NCBI GenBank assembly: GCA_017883345.1 | Contig: JADGNT010000003.1 | Span: forward strand, 1-20,061 | Source of the DNA: Candidatus Solibacter sp. | Lineage (GTDB): Bacteria > Acidobacteriota > Terriglobia > Bryobacterales > Bryobacteraceae | Direction of reading: 5' to 3' | Length of the DNA stretch: 20,061 bases | Shown here: piece after piece, positions 8,389 to 15,783 of the stretch | Position numbering within the stretch: the first letter of the stretch is position 1 | Layout: each line of letters begins with the position of its first letter | The notes under the pieces: model-generated | Seen by the model: only the letters and a program-made list of their open reading frames with translations | The model's database searches: none | Told to the model about the DNA's origin: nothing | Translations under genes and position numbers: made by a program

Positions 8389-9071
8389 GTGCGCGCATAC
8401 TGCTGGTGGAGGACGAGCCTGGGTTGGTGATGACCCTGTCCGACCTGCTGGGCGCGGAGGGCTACGATGTCGAAAGCGCCACCGATGGACCCGCCGGATT
8501 GTCCAAAGCCCTCAAGGAAAAGTTCGACCTCCTCGTGCTCGACGTCATGCTGCCCGGCAAGAGCGGCCTCGAAGTCTGCCGCGAACTGCGCCAGCAGGGC
8601 AACGACGTGGCCGTCCTCATGCTCACCGCCAAGACCCAGCTTTACGACCGCGTCGTAGGCTTGAAGCTGGGGGCCGACGATTACCTCACCAAACCCTTCG
8701 AACCGCCCGAACTGCTGGCCCGCATCGAGGCCCTGTTGCGCCGCGTGAAGCACGACAAGCTCTCGCCCGTGACGCGCTTTCAGTTCGGCAATGTGGACAT
8801 CGATTTCGAAAGAGGCGAAGTCCACAAAGACGGCGTGGAGTTAAACCTGGCGGCCAAGGAACTCGAGCTTCTGCGCTATCTCATCGATCGCCGGGGCAAC
8901 GTGGTCTCGCGCGACGAACTGCTGGAGGCCGTATGGGAGTATCAACCCGGCGTCTCCTCCCGCACCATCGATGTGCACGTCGCCTGGCTGCGCCAAAAGC
9001 TCGAAGACAACCCGCAGAATCCCCGCCACATTCACACCGTCCGCGGCGTAGGCTACCGCTTCGCCGCATGA
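8385..9071 (+). CDS. OmpR/PhoB-family response regulator
   Basis: This 228-residue DNA-binding regulator has a complete receiver domain: acidic pair Glu9/Asp10 (LVEDE), phospho-acceptor Asp53 (LLVLDVMLPG), Thr81 and Lys103 (YLTKPF). A C-terminal winged helix follows (about 128-228) with the family signature SRTIDVHVAWLRQKLE and the wing HTVRGVGYRF. Its ATG overlaps the TGA of the upstream kinase by 4 nt, which marks them as a cognate pair. Targets are not shown by sequence. The nearest candidate is the inverted repeat in the divergent region upstream of the kinase, giving possible self-regulation and control of the receptor/VWA genes. No terminator hairpin is visible in the 78 bp between this gene and the convergent PIN toxin gene. 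Confidence 0.96.
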   Translation: MSARILLVEDEPGLVMTLSDLLGAEGYDVESATDGPAGLSKALKEKFDLLVLDVMLPGKSGLEVCRELRQQGNDVAVLMLTAKTQLYDRVVGLKLGADDYLTKPFEPPELLARIEALLRRVKHDKLSPVTRFQFGNVDIDFERGEVHKDGVELNLAAKELELLRYLIDRRGNVVSRDELLEAVWEYQPGVSSRTIDVHVAWLRQKLEDNPQNPRHIHTVRGVGYRFAA

Positions 9072-9149
9072 GTGGAGATCGATGGACGGAGTGGCGCCCT
9101 TTTTGAGGAATGGGAACCCCGGCAGCCTGACCCGCGCTACTGAGCTGTG

Positions 9150-9587
9150 TCAGAAGGAATTCGGATCAATGACTGTGATGCTTTCGTAGCGCCTAAAATC
9201 ACCCAGGTCAAAAGTGAGAATCTTGCTCACTTGGTGGACACTCATTGCCGCCACGATCCGAGCATCATGGACCTTGATTCCGGACACCCGGTGCTGAAGC
9301 ACAAGTTGCCGCCACGTAGGAAAAATCTCCGGCGTGTCCGGAAATAGTCGAAGAATCGTCTGGAACTTGTCCACGTAGCGTGCTGCTTGTTCCGGCGAGA
9401 AACCGAGGCCGTTTGAATTTGCCGGCCGCGTTGATACATTCCAGAACTCGACCAAGTTCTGGGGGAAGCACAGCAACTGTTCTCCCTGACGGTAAAGCGC
9501 TTTTACAGCCCGGCGGGCAGTTGCGCGGAGGGCCGGGTCAAAGGTTTGGATGGCGCCAACGAGAATATTCGTATCGACGGCAATCAT
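9150..9587 (-). CDS. PIN-domain ribonuclease toxin (VapC-like)
   Basis: This 145-residue protein is a single PIN domain. It opens with MIAVDTNILV, giving the first catalytic acid Asp5. Glu47 lies in NLVEFWNV, Asp108 in KVHDARIVAAM, and Asp127 and Asp130 in LTFDLGDF. The full acidic cluster needed for Mg-dependent RNA cleavage therefore appears intact. The order (small RHH gene first, PIN gene second) and the 4-nt ATGA overlap with the upstream gene are typical of a type II toxin-antitoxin operon. The natural target RNA cannot be inferred. It ends convergently with the response regulator gene. Confidence 0.88.
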   Translation of the reverse strand: MIAVDTNILVGAIQTFDPALRATARRAVKALYRQGEQLLCFPQNLVEFWNVSTRPANSNGLGFSPEQAARYVDKFQTILRLFPDTPEIFPTWRQLVLQHRVSGIKVHDARIVAAMSVHQVSKILTFDLGDFRRYESITVIDPNSF

Positions 9588-9838
9588 CGATACCAGTTCT
9601 CGCGGCTCATGACTCCTTGGCCCACTCCCAGTGGAAGTTCAACGGTGTCAAAAACCTCGTCGATGGCCCGATCTGGATCTTCGAGCGGCTGGCCCTGCGA
9701 CGGCTTCACCGTGTCGTTGGCCGTGGCCTGTTTGACGATCACGGTCCGCAAATAGACATCCAGCGAGAGTCCGCGAGATTCGGCCTGAGCCAGCAGGCAC
9801 GCCTCAGTTTCTGGCGGAAGTTCCAAGGTGATCGTCAT
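9584..9838 (-). CDS. Ribbon-helix-helix antitoxin partner of the PIN toxin
   Basis: This 84-residue protein begins MTITLELPPETEACLLAQA, a beta strand followed by a helix as in ribbon-helix-helix (CopG/Arc-type) DNA-binding antitoxins. The tail (about 40-84, with EDPDRAIDEVFDTVELP) is acidic and fits a toxin-binding extension. A good Shine-Dalgarno (GGAGAAGG) precedes the ATG at 9838. Its TGA overlaps the ATG of the PIN toxin, so the two are probably made together, with the antitoxin repressing the shared promoter by analogy to the family. No clear operator repeat was found in the 79 bp upstream. Confidence 0.8.
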   Translation of the reverse strand: MTITLELPPETEACLLAQAESRGLSLDVYLRTVIVKQATANDTVKPSQGQPLEDPDRAIDEVFDTVELPLGVGQGVMSRENWYR

Positions 9839-9917
9839 CGTGCCTTCTCCATATTCAATCGTAGCCCACAGTTTACCGGAACGTGCGGGGTCTGTCAGCC
9901 ACAGGCTACCCGCCCTC

Positions 9918-10331
9918 TCAATGCACCGTGTAGCGCGCTTTCAGCGCGAACGGCGCGATCTCGATGTCGAAGTGGCTCCCGTCCGTGCGCGCCATTTCAT
10001 AAGTGCCGTACATCATGCCCATCGGCGTCTTCAGTGGGCACCACGACGAATATTTGAAGGACTCCCCCGGCGCCAGCACGGGCTGCTTGCCCACCACTCC
10101 GGGACCTCTGACTTCTTCGATCTGCTTCGCCCCATCGGTGATCACCCAGTGCCGGTTGAGCAGTTGCACCGTCGCGCTTCCCTGATTCGTAATCCGCACC
10201 GTATACTGGAAAACCCATTCGCCTTCCAGCGGCCGCGAGTTCTCCGGTGAGTAGCTCGACATCACCTCGACCCGAATATCGTCGGTGACGGCTTCAGACA
10301 ACGGAGCGGAGTCCGAACCCAAATCAGGCAT
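9918..10331 (-). CDS. apaG: ApaG-family protein
   Basis: This 137-residue protein matches the ApaG/DUF525 family, a fibronectin-III-like beta sandwich of about 125 residues. It carries the family's GxGxxG motif as GPGVVG (residues 76-81), preceded by RHWVITDG and followed by PGESFKYSSWCPLKTPMGMMYGTYEM. ApaG has been linked to Co/Mg resistance in enterobacteria, but its biochemical role is not settled. ATG at 10331 is preferred over an upstream in-frame start at 10370 because GAGGAA sits seven bases before it, and the longer form would add 13 residues not typical of the family. It is a stand-alone gene, divergent from the large sortilin-like gene, with a 108-bp spacer between the two. Confidence 0.93.
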   Translation of the reverse strand: MPDLGSDSAPLSEAVTDDIRVEVMSSYSPENSRPLEGEWVFQYTVRITNQGSATVQLLNRHWVITDGAKQIEEVRGPGVVGKQPVLAPGESFKYSSWCPLKTPMGMMYGTYEMARTDGSHFDIEIAPFALKARYTVH

Positions 10332-10439
10332 AGTGGATTCCTCATGATACCAAGCTCGCATTCCGGCCAAACGGTCTGACGTGGCGAATCCGTAAGCGCT
10401 CTCACACGCTTAACTCGCCTGTGATAGATTTAACAAATT

Positions 10440-13400
10440 ATGCTCGCTTGTGCTTCGAAACGCAGAGTATCGCCGTTTTTGATCGTCGCCGTAACCTGTC
10501 TAAGCGTTGCCGGCACGCTATGGGCGCAGGGACGCGGGCCCGTCGAGCCCCCGGTTCCGCCTCCCAATCCCACCTCCGACCCGCTCTTGCGCGGGTTTGA
10601 ATTCCGCTCGATCGGTCCGGCCACGATGATGGGCCGCATCGATGACATCGCCGGCGCCGACAAGGACCCGCTGCTGATCTATGTCGGCTTTGCCACCGGC
10701 GGACTGTGGAAGTCCACCGACGGCGGCAATCACTGGAAGTCGCAATTCGACAACATGGCCAACGAGTCGGTCGGCGCCATCGCCATCGCACCCTCGGATC
10801 CCAACGTCGTCTACGTCGGCACCGGGGAGTCCAACAACCGCCAGAGTTCGTCGATCGGCGACGGCGTTTGGGGGACCACCGACGGCGGCAAGACGTGGAA
10901 CCATCTCGGCCTGGAAGATACCCAGTCGATCGGGCGTATCGTGGTGGACCCAACGAATCCCAACACCGTCTACGTGGCGGCCATGGGGCACCTTTTCGGA
11001 CCCAATGCGGAGCGCGGTCTGTTTAAGTCGGTGGATGGCGGCAAGACCTGGAAAAAGTCCAAATACATCGACGCCGATACCGGGTTTACCGACGTCGCCA
11101 TCGATCCATCGAATCCCAAGATCCTGTACGCCTCGTCCCTACAGCGGCGGCGTACCTGGTGGGGCTATAACGGCGGCGGCCCCGGCTCCGGGCTTTGGAA
11201 AACACTGGACGGCGGCGAAACCTGGAACCGCATCGAGGCGCCGGGTTGGCCCAGATCCAAGGACGGCATCTATGGCCGCATCGCGATCTCCATCTTCCGC
11301 GCCAAACCAACCACCATCTACGCCCAGGTCGAAACCGGCGCCAGTGGCGGCACTGGCGCCGGCACTGGCGCCGATGGCGGCCCGGCGCGTGGCGGCCGCG
11401 GCGGCTTCGGCACGCCTACGGAATCGGCCGGCGAAACGCCTGCGGGAACAGCCGCCGCGCCGGGCGCGGCCGCTGCCGGCGGCGCAGCCGATTTCGGCGG
11501 CGGTGGACGCGGCGGACGCGGCGGACCCCCCGCGCCACCCGACCCCAATGGCAGCGGGGTCTACCGCTCCGACGATGGCGGCATGACCTGGACGTTCATG
11601 AGCAATCAGAATCAGCGCCCCATGTACTTCAGCCAGATTCGCGTGGACCCGGTCAACGACCAGAAGCTGTTCGTCGGCGGCAACCCCGCGGAAATGTCGC
11701 TGGATGGCGGCAAAACCTGGACAGGCGTCAATGGTTCGCACACCGATTACCACGCATTCTGGATCAACCCCAAGGATCCGCGCACCGTCATGGTGGGCCA
11801 CGATGGCGGCCTCGATATCAGCAACGATGGCGGCTTGACCTGGGATTACCACAACGATATTGCGGTCGGCCAGTTCTATCAGGTGTCGGCCGACATGCGC
11901 CGGCCGTATTACGTCTGCGGCGGCTTGCAGGACAATAATGCCTGGTGCGGACCCAGCGCGCTGCGCTCCACCGCGGGAGCCGTCAACACCGACTGGTTCA
12001 CCGTCGGCGGCGGCGACGGCTTTTACACTCGCCAGGATCCCACCGATTGGGCCATCGTCTACGCCGAATCGCAGGATGGCAACATGAGCCGTCACGATAT
12101 GCGTAACGGCACGCAAAAGAGCGTCCGGCCCAACGTCGGCGGCGGACGTGGCGCCGCGACGGCGGCCGCAAACCCGGCGTCGTCTTCGGCGGCGTCTCCG
12201 GCAACCCAGGCAGCGCCTCCGGAGGCCACTACTCCCCTCGGCACAACGGCCGCGGCCGGTCAGACTCCGACGACGCCGACACCTGCCGGCCAGACTCCCG
12301 CGCCCCCGGCCGCGGCCGGACGCGGCGGCGCTGCCGGCGGTGGCGGCGGCGGCGGCGGACGCGGTGGCCCGCCCAACGTGGTCAACGCGCCTCCCAACGT
12401 CGACCCGTTGCGCTTCTATTGGAATGCCCCGTTTGAGATTTCGCCGCACAATCCGGCCGTGGTCTACATGGCCGGACAGTACTTCTTCAAGTCCAACAAC
12501 CGCGGCGACACCTGGTGGATGAATCCCACCGATCTCTCCCGGAACATCAACCGCTGGGCGCCGGAACTGGCCATCATGGGCGTGTCCGGCGATAAGCCCA
12601 TGGCCTCGAAGCACGATGGCTACGCCGCCAGTTCCGTGGCCACCCAGGTCCGCGAATCTCCCTCCAAACCGGGCGTCCTCTGGATCGGCACCGAAGATGG
12701 CAACCTGCAGGTCAGCCAGGACGGCGGCGAAACCTTCACCAACGTGTACGGCAATATCGCCGGCGCGCCCAAAGGCTACACCCACATCTCCCGCATCGAG
12801 CCCTCACACTTCGACCCGGGCACGGCCTACGTCGCCATCGACCATCATCGCTACGACGATTGGAAGCCCTACCTCTTCAAGACCACGGACTACGGCAAGA
12901 AGTGGGTCAGCGTCGTCGCCAATCTCCCCGCCAAGGGCAATATCAACGCCCTGCGCGAAGACTACGATAACCCCAACCTTCTCTTCGTCGGCACCGAGTT
13001 CGGCCTGTACGTCACCCTGGACGCCGGCAAGGAATGGAAGAAGTTCATGACCGGGCTGCCCAGCGTCCGCGTGGACGATATTCTGATTCACCCGCGCGAT
13101 CGCGACCTCATCGTCGGCACCCACGGGCGGTCCATCTATATCGCCGACGACATCAGCCCGCTGGAACAGCTCAAGCCGTCCAGCACTAAGGATCTCACCC
13201 TGTTTGATCCGCGGCCGGCCACCCTCTGGAAGAACGATCCGCAAGCCCAGCGGCGCGCCACCAACCGGCAGTTCCAGGCGAAGAATCCGCAGGGCGGAAC
13301 CGCCATCCACGTCCTGGCGAAATCCGACATGGGCACAGGCAAGCTGGAATTCCTTCAGAACAACCAGGTCTCTAGCACCATGGATGTGCAGATCAAGGCG

Positions 13401-13892
13401 GGCATGAATCGCTTCCAGTGGCCGATGCGCGGTCCCGCGCCCGCCGGCGCGGGCGGCGGCCGTGGCGCCGCGGCTCCGGCGGCCGGTGCCACCGATGCTC
13501 CGGCAGCCGCTGCAACCGCCGATGCGGCAGGCGGTCGCGGTGGCCGCCGGGGCGGCGCACAGGGCGCCAGTGCGGGCCAACCGGCCGGTGCCCAGGCACC
13601 CGGTGCGGCAGTTCCTCCCGGTGCGGCCACCGACACCGCAGGCGTCCCGGGCGTCGCTGGTGGTGGACGCGGCGGTCGTGGCGGCGCCACTGGCGTGCCC
13701 TTCGTCGCCAGCGGACGCGGCGGCGGTGGAGGCGGCGGTGGTGGCGGCGGTGGTGGTGGGTTTGGCGGCTTCGGCGGTGGCGCCGGCGCCCTGGTCGAAC
13801 CCGGTGCCTACATGGTCCGGCTCACCGTCGGCGGCCAGACCTTGACGTCCTCCGTCACTGTCCTGGAGGACATCTGGATGCGTCCCCAGTAG
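10440..13892 (+). CDS. Large exported sortilin-like/BNR-repeat beta-propeller protein
   Basis: This 1150-residue protein starts with a signal peptide (about 1-30, ending TLWAQ). The body carries about eleven Asp-box/BNR motifs (S/T-x-D-x-G-x-T-W), for example near residues 92, 146, 198, 255, 377, 421, 462, 686, 760, 816 and 860, so one or two beta propellers of the sortilin/VPS10 type are expected. Such proteins are often annotated as glycosyl hydrolases, but no catalytic residues can be assigned here. Three Gly/Ala-rich low-complexity segments interrupt it (about 299-369, 564-646 and 998-1119). The last splits a C-terminal Ig-like domain: QIKAGMNRFQWPMRG lies before it and PGAYMVRLTVGGQT after it. 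There is no obvious Shine-Dalgarno before the ATG. It is monocistronic, ending at a strong terminator. Confidence 0.9.
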   Translation: MLACASKRRVSPFLIVAVTCLSVAGTLWAQGRGPVEPPVPPPNPTSDPLLRGFEFRSIGPATMMGRIDDIAGADKDPLLIYVGFATGGLWKSTDGGNHWKSQFDNMANESVGAIAIAPSDPNVVYVGTGESNNRQSSSIGDGVWGTTDGGKTWNHLGLEDTQSIGRIVVDPTNPNTVYVAAMGHLFGPNAERGLFKSVDGGKTWKKSKYIDADTGFTDVAIDPSNPKILYASSLQRRRTWWGYNGGGPGSGLWKTLDGGETWNRIEAPGWPRSKDGIYGRIAISIFRAKPTTIYAQVETGASGGTGAGTGADGGPARGGRGGFGTPTESAGETPAGTAAAPGAAAAGGAADFGGGGRGGRGGPPAPPDPNGSGVYRSDDGGMTWTFMSNQNQRPMYFSQIRVDPVNDQKLFVGGNPAEMSLDGGKTWTGVNGSHTDYHAFWINPKDPRTVMVGHDGGLDISNDGGLTWDYHNDIAVGQFYQVSADMRRPYYVCGGLQDNNAWCGPSALRSTAGAVNTDWFTVGGGDGFYTRQDPTDWAIVYAESQDGNMSRHDMRNGTQKSVRPNVGGGRGAATAAANPASSSAASPATQAAPPEATTPLGTTAAAGQTPTTPTPAGQTPAPPAAAGRGGAAGGGGGGGGRGGPPNVVNAPPNVDPLRFYWNAPFEISPHNPAVVYMAGQYFFKSNNRGDTWWMNPTDLSRNINRWAPELAIMGVSGDKPMASKHDGYAASSVATQVRESPSKPGVLWIGTEDGNLQVSQDGGETFTNVYGNIAGAPKGYTHISRIEPSHFDPGTAYVAIDHHRYDDWKPYLFKTTDYGKKWVSVVANLPAKGNINALREDYDNPNLLFVGTEFGLYVTLDAGKEWKKFMTGLPSVRVDDILIHPRDRDLIVGTHGRSIYIADDISPLEQLKPSSTKDLTLFDPRPATLWKNDPQAQRRATNRQFQAKNPQGGTAIHVLAKSDMGTGKLEFLQNNQVSSTMDVQIKAGMNRFQWPMRGPAPAGAGGGRGAAAPAAGATDAPAAAATADAAGGRGGRRGGAQGASAGQPAGAQAPGAAVPPGAATDTAGVPGVAGGGRGGRGGATGVPFVASGRGGGGGGGGGGGGGGFGGFGGGAGALVEPGAYMVRLTVGGQTLTSSVTVLEDIWMRPQ
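13713..13788 (+). repeat. GGY/GGC triplet run encoding poly-Gly in the sortilin-like protein
   Basis: A run of GGN codons interrupted only by a few Arg and Phe codons encodes about 13 consecutive glycines and then a GFGGFGGG patch. Mixed GGC, GGT and GGA codons suggest an older expansion with synonymous drift. It lies in the third low-complexity insertion, just before the last beta strands of the protein. Confidence 0.7.
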
Positions 13893-13915
13893 CCCGCACC
13901 GCACCGAGTAATTCC

Positions 13916-13949
13916 AGCCCGGAGCACTCCTCGTGCTCCGGGCTTTTTT
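13916..13949 (+). terminator. Intrinsic terminator of the sortilin-like gene
   Basis: A perfect 12-bp GC-rich stem (AGCCCGGAGCAC pairing with GTGCTCCGGGCT) closes a 5-nt loop (TCCTC) and is followed by six T residues (13944-13949). It starts 24 bp after the TAG of the upstream gene. On the minus strand the stem is not followed by a T tract, so it should act mainly on plus-strand transcripts. Confidence 0.95.
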
Positions 13950-13952
13950 GTG

Positions 13953-13973
13953 GCACAAGGATCCGCCTTGTGC
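13953..13973. repeat. Second hairpin directly after the terminator
   Basis: GCACAAGG (13953-13960) and CCTTGTGC (13966-13973) form a perfect 8-bp stem around a 5-nt loop (ATCCG), only 3 nt after the T tract of the terminator. It lacks a T tract on either strand, so it is not a canonical terminator. It could be a processing or stability element, a back-up stop for the convergent TIGR03435 gene, or one arm of a dispersed palindromic repeat. Confidence 0.6.
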
Positions 13974-14016
13974 ATCCGCGGGGCAGCTCGGACAATCCAA
14001 TCCAGCCGCCCTCCCC

Positions 14017-14970
14017 CTAATTCTCCGTGGGAACCTTTTCCACGTGATCCACCACGATCAGATCCACCGGCGCCTTTCGCGGTTCCAGCTTGAGACCCAT
14101 CTGTTGCAGGGAGCTGAAAATCGAGCCGCCCGATGGATCCGACGCGGTCTCCGCCACTGCCGCGCCGCCGCCCGGCGGCAGCATCACGCCCGCCGTCCGC
14201 GCCATTCCGCGCATGTCCTCCATGGTGAGTTCCAGCGCTACCTGGTAGGTGCCTTTGAGTTCAGTCATGTCCATCACCGGCCGGTCCACGAACCGCGACA
14301 CCATCTCCACCAGCGTCGCCACGGACATCTTCGAGGACTCCATGCGCATGGTGCCCCCCTGCCCCATCGACATCTTCAGGTCTCCCGTCGGTGCGCTCGA
14401 AACCACCATGCCCTTGCCCGCGATGTTGCCGCTCACCCGCACCTGGTCCTTCCCTTCGCCAATTACCGTGGTGCCCGGTGGCGGGTCGCCGGCCGGCGGC
14501 GCGTCGGCCTCCGGTACCGATTCCTTCAGCTTCGACCCGCCCTTGCCCACCACTAGCGCGTACACGTTCTGTTCCTTCGTCTGGCGATGGAGGGTCAATT
14601 TGAATCTCTCCGCCAGCAGCGCCTGCAGCATCTCCGGCACTTGCTCCTGGGAAGCGCCCTCCGGCAGTTTGGCGCGCACATCGAACCGCTCCGTGGACAT
14701 CCAATCCGGACCCGAAACCTGGTATGCCTTCACCCGGTAGGCGATGCGAATCAAGTCGGCTAACGACAGGCTCCCGATATCCACCCGCGCGGCGTCGATC
14801 TTCATCCCAATCCGTATCCGGCCCGACGCCGTCATGGCCGCGTTGAGCGGCCCCGCCGGCTTGACGGATGCCACTTCGAAGGCCGGCGCCGCCGCCGGAG
14901 TCTGGCCACGCGCCACACCCGCCGCCACGAGCAGCGCGGCGCTCATTGTCCGGAGAAAAGTCTTGGGCAT
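14017..14970 (-). CDS. TIGR03435 family exported protein
   Basis: This 317-residue protein has a signal peptide (about 1-23, ending VARGQ) and the hallmark segments of TIGR03435, a soil-bacterial family with many copies in Solibacter. These are FEVASVKP just after the signal, GPDWMSTERFDVRAKLP, MLQALLAERFKLTLHR followed by VYALVVGKGGSKL, FVDRPVMDMTELKGTY, and a C-terminal LGLKLE-like stretch with VDLIVVDHVEKVPTEN. The function of the family is unknown. The export signal and lack of catalytic motifs suggest a periplasmic or surface role. I chose ATG at 14970; an in-frame TTG two codons upstream (14976) is possible and neither has a strong Shine-Dalgarno. It is transcribed alone, convergent with the sortilin-like gene. 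Confidence 0.93.
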   Translation of the reverse strand: MPKTFLRTMSAALLVAAGVARGQTPAAAPAFEVASVKPAGPLNAAMTASGRIRIGMKIDAARVDIGSLSLADLIRIAYRVKAYQVSGPDWMSTERFDVRAKLPEGASQEQVPEMLQALLAERFKLTLHRQTKEQNVYALVVGKGGSKLKESVPEADAPPAGDPPPGTTVIGEGKDQVRVSGNIAGKGMVVSSAPTGDLKMSMGQGGTMRMESSKMSVATLVEMVSRFVDRPVMDMTELKGTYQVALELTMEDMRGMARTAGVMLPPGGGAAVAETASDPSGGSIFSSLQQMGLKLEPRKAPVDLIVVDHVEKVPTEN

Positions 14971-14976
14971 GTTCAA

Positions 14977-15212
14977 TCTTAACCCACCGGTATCCGCTCA
15001 TCCGCCGCACGCTTGCCGGTTGGGCGCACGGTTCGGTCAGGGTTAAAAGTAGTGCGCCGCTCGCCGGTCAACGGCCCGCAACGCGCCGCCTGATGTTGAC
15101 CAAAGTAAACATCCAGCCGCGCCCAAAGCGCAGTGCTAACGAAAGGCAGCGCAGAATGTTGCTGCCGCGGTGTGGTGAAACAGACAGGTAATCACTTTCA
15201 ATTGGAATCGAG
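14977..15212. other. Intergenic region with TTAACCC/GGGTTAA inverted repeat
   Basis: This 236-bp spacer separates the minus-strand TIGR03435 gene from the plus-strand small membrane protein gene and should hold both promoters. TTAACCC (14979-14985) and GGGTTAA (15040-15046) form a perfect 7-bp inverted repeat just upstream of the TIGR03435 start. A TTGACC (15096-15101) resembles a -35 element but has no matching -10. I see no ORF of its own and no RNA gene. Confidence 0.3.
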
Positions 15213-15479
15213 GTGCCGGCCGTGGCGTATCTCGGAGCAATCCTGTTCATCCTTATTTTCGTGCTGATCGCTCCGCAATCCCGGATATTCCTGCTCGGGT
15301 TGGCGACCGGCGCGGGCGTGTGGATCGCCAATTGGGCGCCGTTTTCCTACATCTTATTGCTGATTCTGCTGGCGGCGCCTTTCGTCGGCATGTATCTCGT
15401 GCATACCGCGCCGCCAAGGGTGGATGAGGAGAACCCGATGGCCAAGTACCGCCGGGAACTGCCCATCGATGACGACTGA
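15213..15479 (+). CDS. Small membrane protein of unknown function
   Basis: The 88-residue product is strongly hydrophobic, with two or three membrane helices (about 4-20, 24-40 and 45-64), and then a charged cytosolic-type tail (PRVDEENPMAKYRRELPIDDD). It starts at GTG 15213, with GGA seven bases upstream; a second in-frame GTG at 15222 would also leave the helices intact. I do not recognise the family. The clean amphipathic layout of helices plus an acidic tail argues that it is real. Its TGA is separated by a single base from the stop of the convergent gene. Confidence 0.65.
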   Translation: MPAVAYLGAILFILIFVLIAPQSRIFLLGLATGAGVWIANWAPFSYILLLILLAAPFVGMYLVHTAPPRVDEENPMAKYRRELPIDDD

Positions 15480-15480
15480 G

Positions 15481-15726
15481 TCAGACCGCCGATAGCGCGC
15501 GCGGGCGGGCGTTGGCCAGGAACTGTTTGGCATCCGCCGCATCCTCGGCGAGGATTGCTCCCAGCTCGACGTGCCCGCCGCTTTCCGAAGTCCACCGGCC
15601 CTCGATCAGTTGAAATTCCGCGGTGTCTCCCCGGCCCGGAATCACCACCCGCAGCCGCTCCGCCGAAGCCCACAACAATAGAGCGTCAACCTGGCGCCCT
15701 CCTGGAAAAACGATAAGCGTGTACAT
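15481..15726 (-). CDS. Small cytosolic protein of unknown function
   Basis: An 81-residue soluble protein begins MYTLIVFPGGRQVDALLLWAS and contains strand-rich segments (RLRVVIPGRGDTAEFQLIEGRW). The coding call rests on an excellent Shine-Dalgarno, GGAGGTGA, starting 12 bases upstream of the ATG at 15726 with its end 4 bases from it. No family is recognised, and no catalytic or metal-binding motif is seen. It converges with the small membrane protein gene with a 1-nt gap and no terminator between them. Confidence 0.7.
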   Translation of the reverse strand: MYTLIVFPGGRQVDALLLWASAERLRVVIPGRGDTAEFQLIEGRWTSESGGHVELGAILAEDAADAKQFLANARPRALSAV

Positions 15727-15783
15727 CTGTCACCTCCCTGATTGCGATTGTGCGATGGATAATGCGGGATTACTAACCTAACT

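Noticed and set aside
11139..12785. 548-codon open frame on the minus strand opposite the sortilin-like gene
   Set aside because: Low-complexity Arg/Ala/Gly composition with no ribosome-binding site or motif; the plus strand carries the Asp-box repeats.
12804..14000. 398-codon open frame on the minus strand at the end of the sortilin-like gene
   Set aside because: Its start region crosses the terminator hairpin and its sequence is the antisense of Gly-rich coding DNA.
14971..14976. TTG start of the TIGR03435 gene
   Set aside because: The ATG two codons later is a better start codon and the signal peptide is complete with it; neither has a strong ribosome-binding site, so the choice is not certain.
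15096..15101. TTGACC as a -35 element for the small membrane protein gene
   Set aside because: No acceptable -10 lies 16-19 bp downstream; the sequence there is GC-rich.
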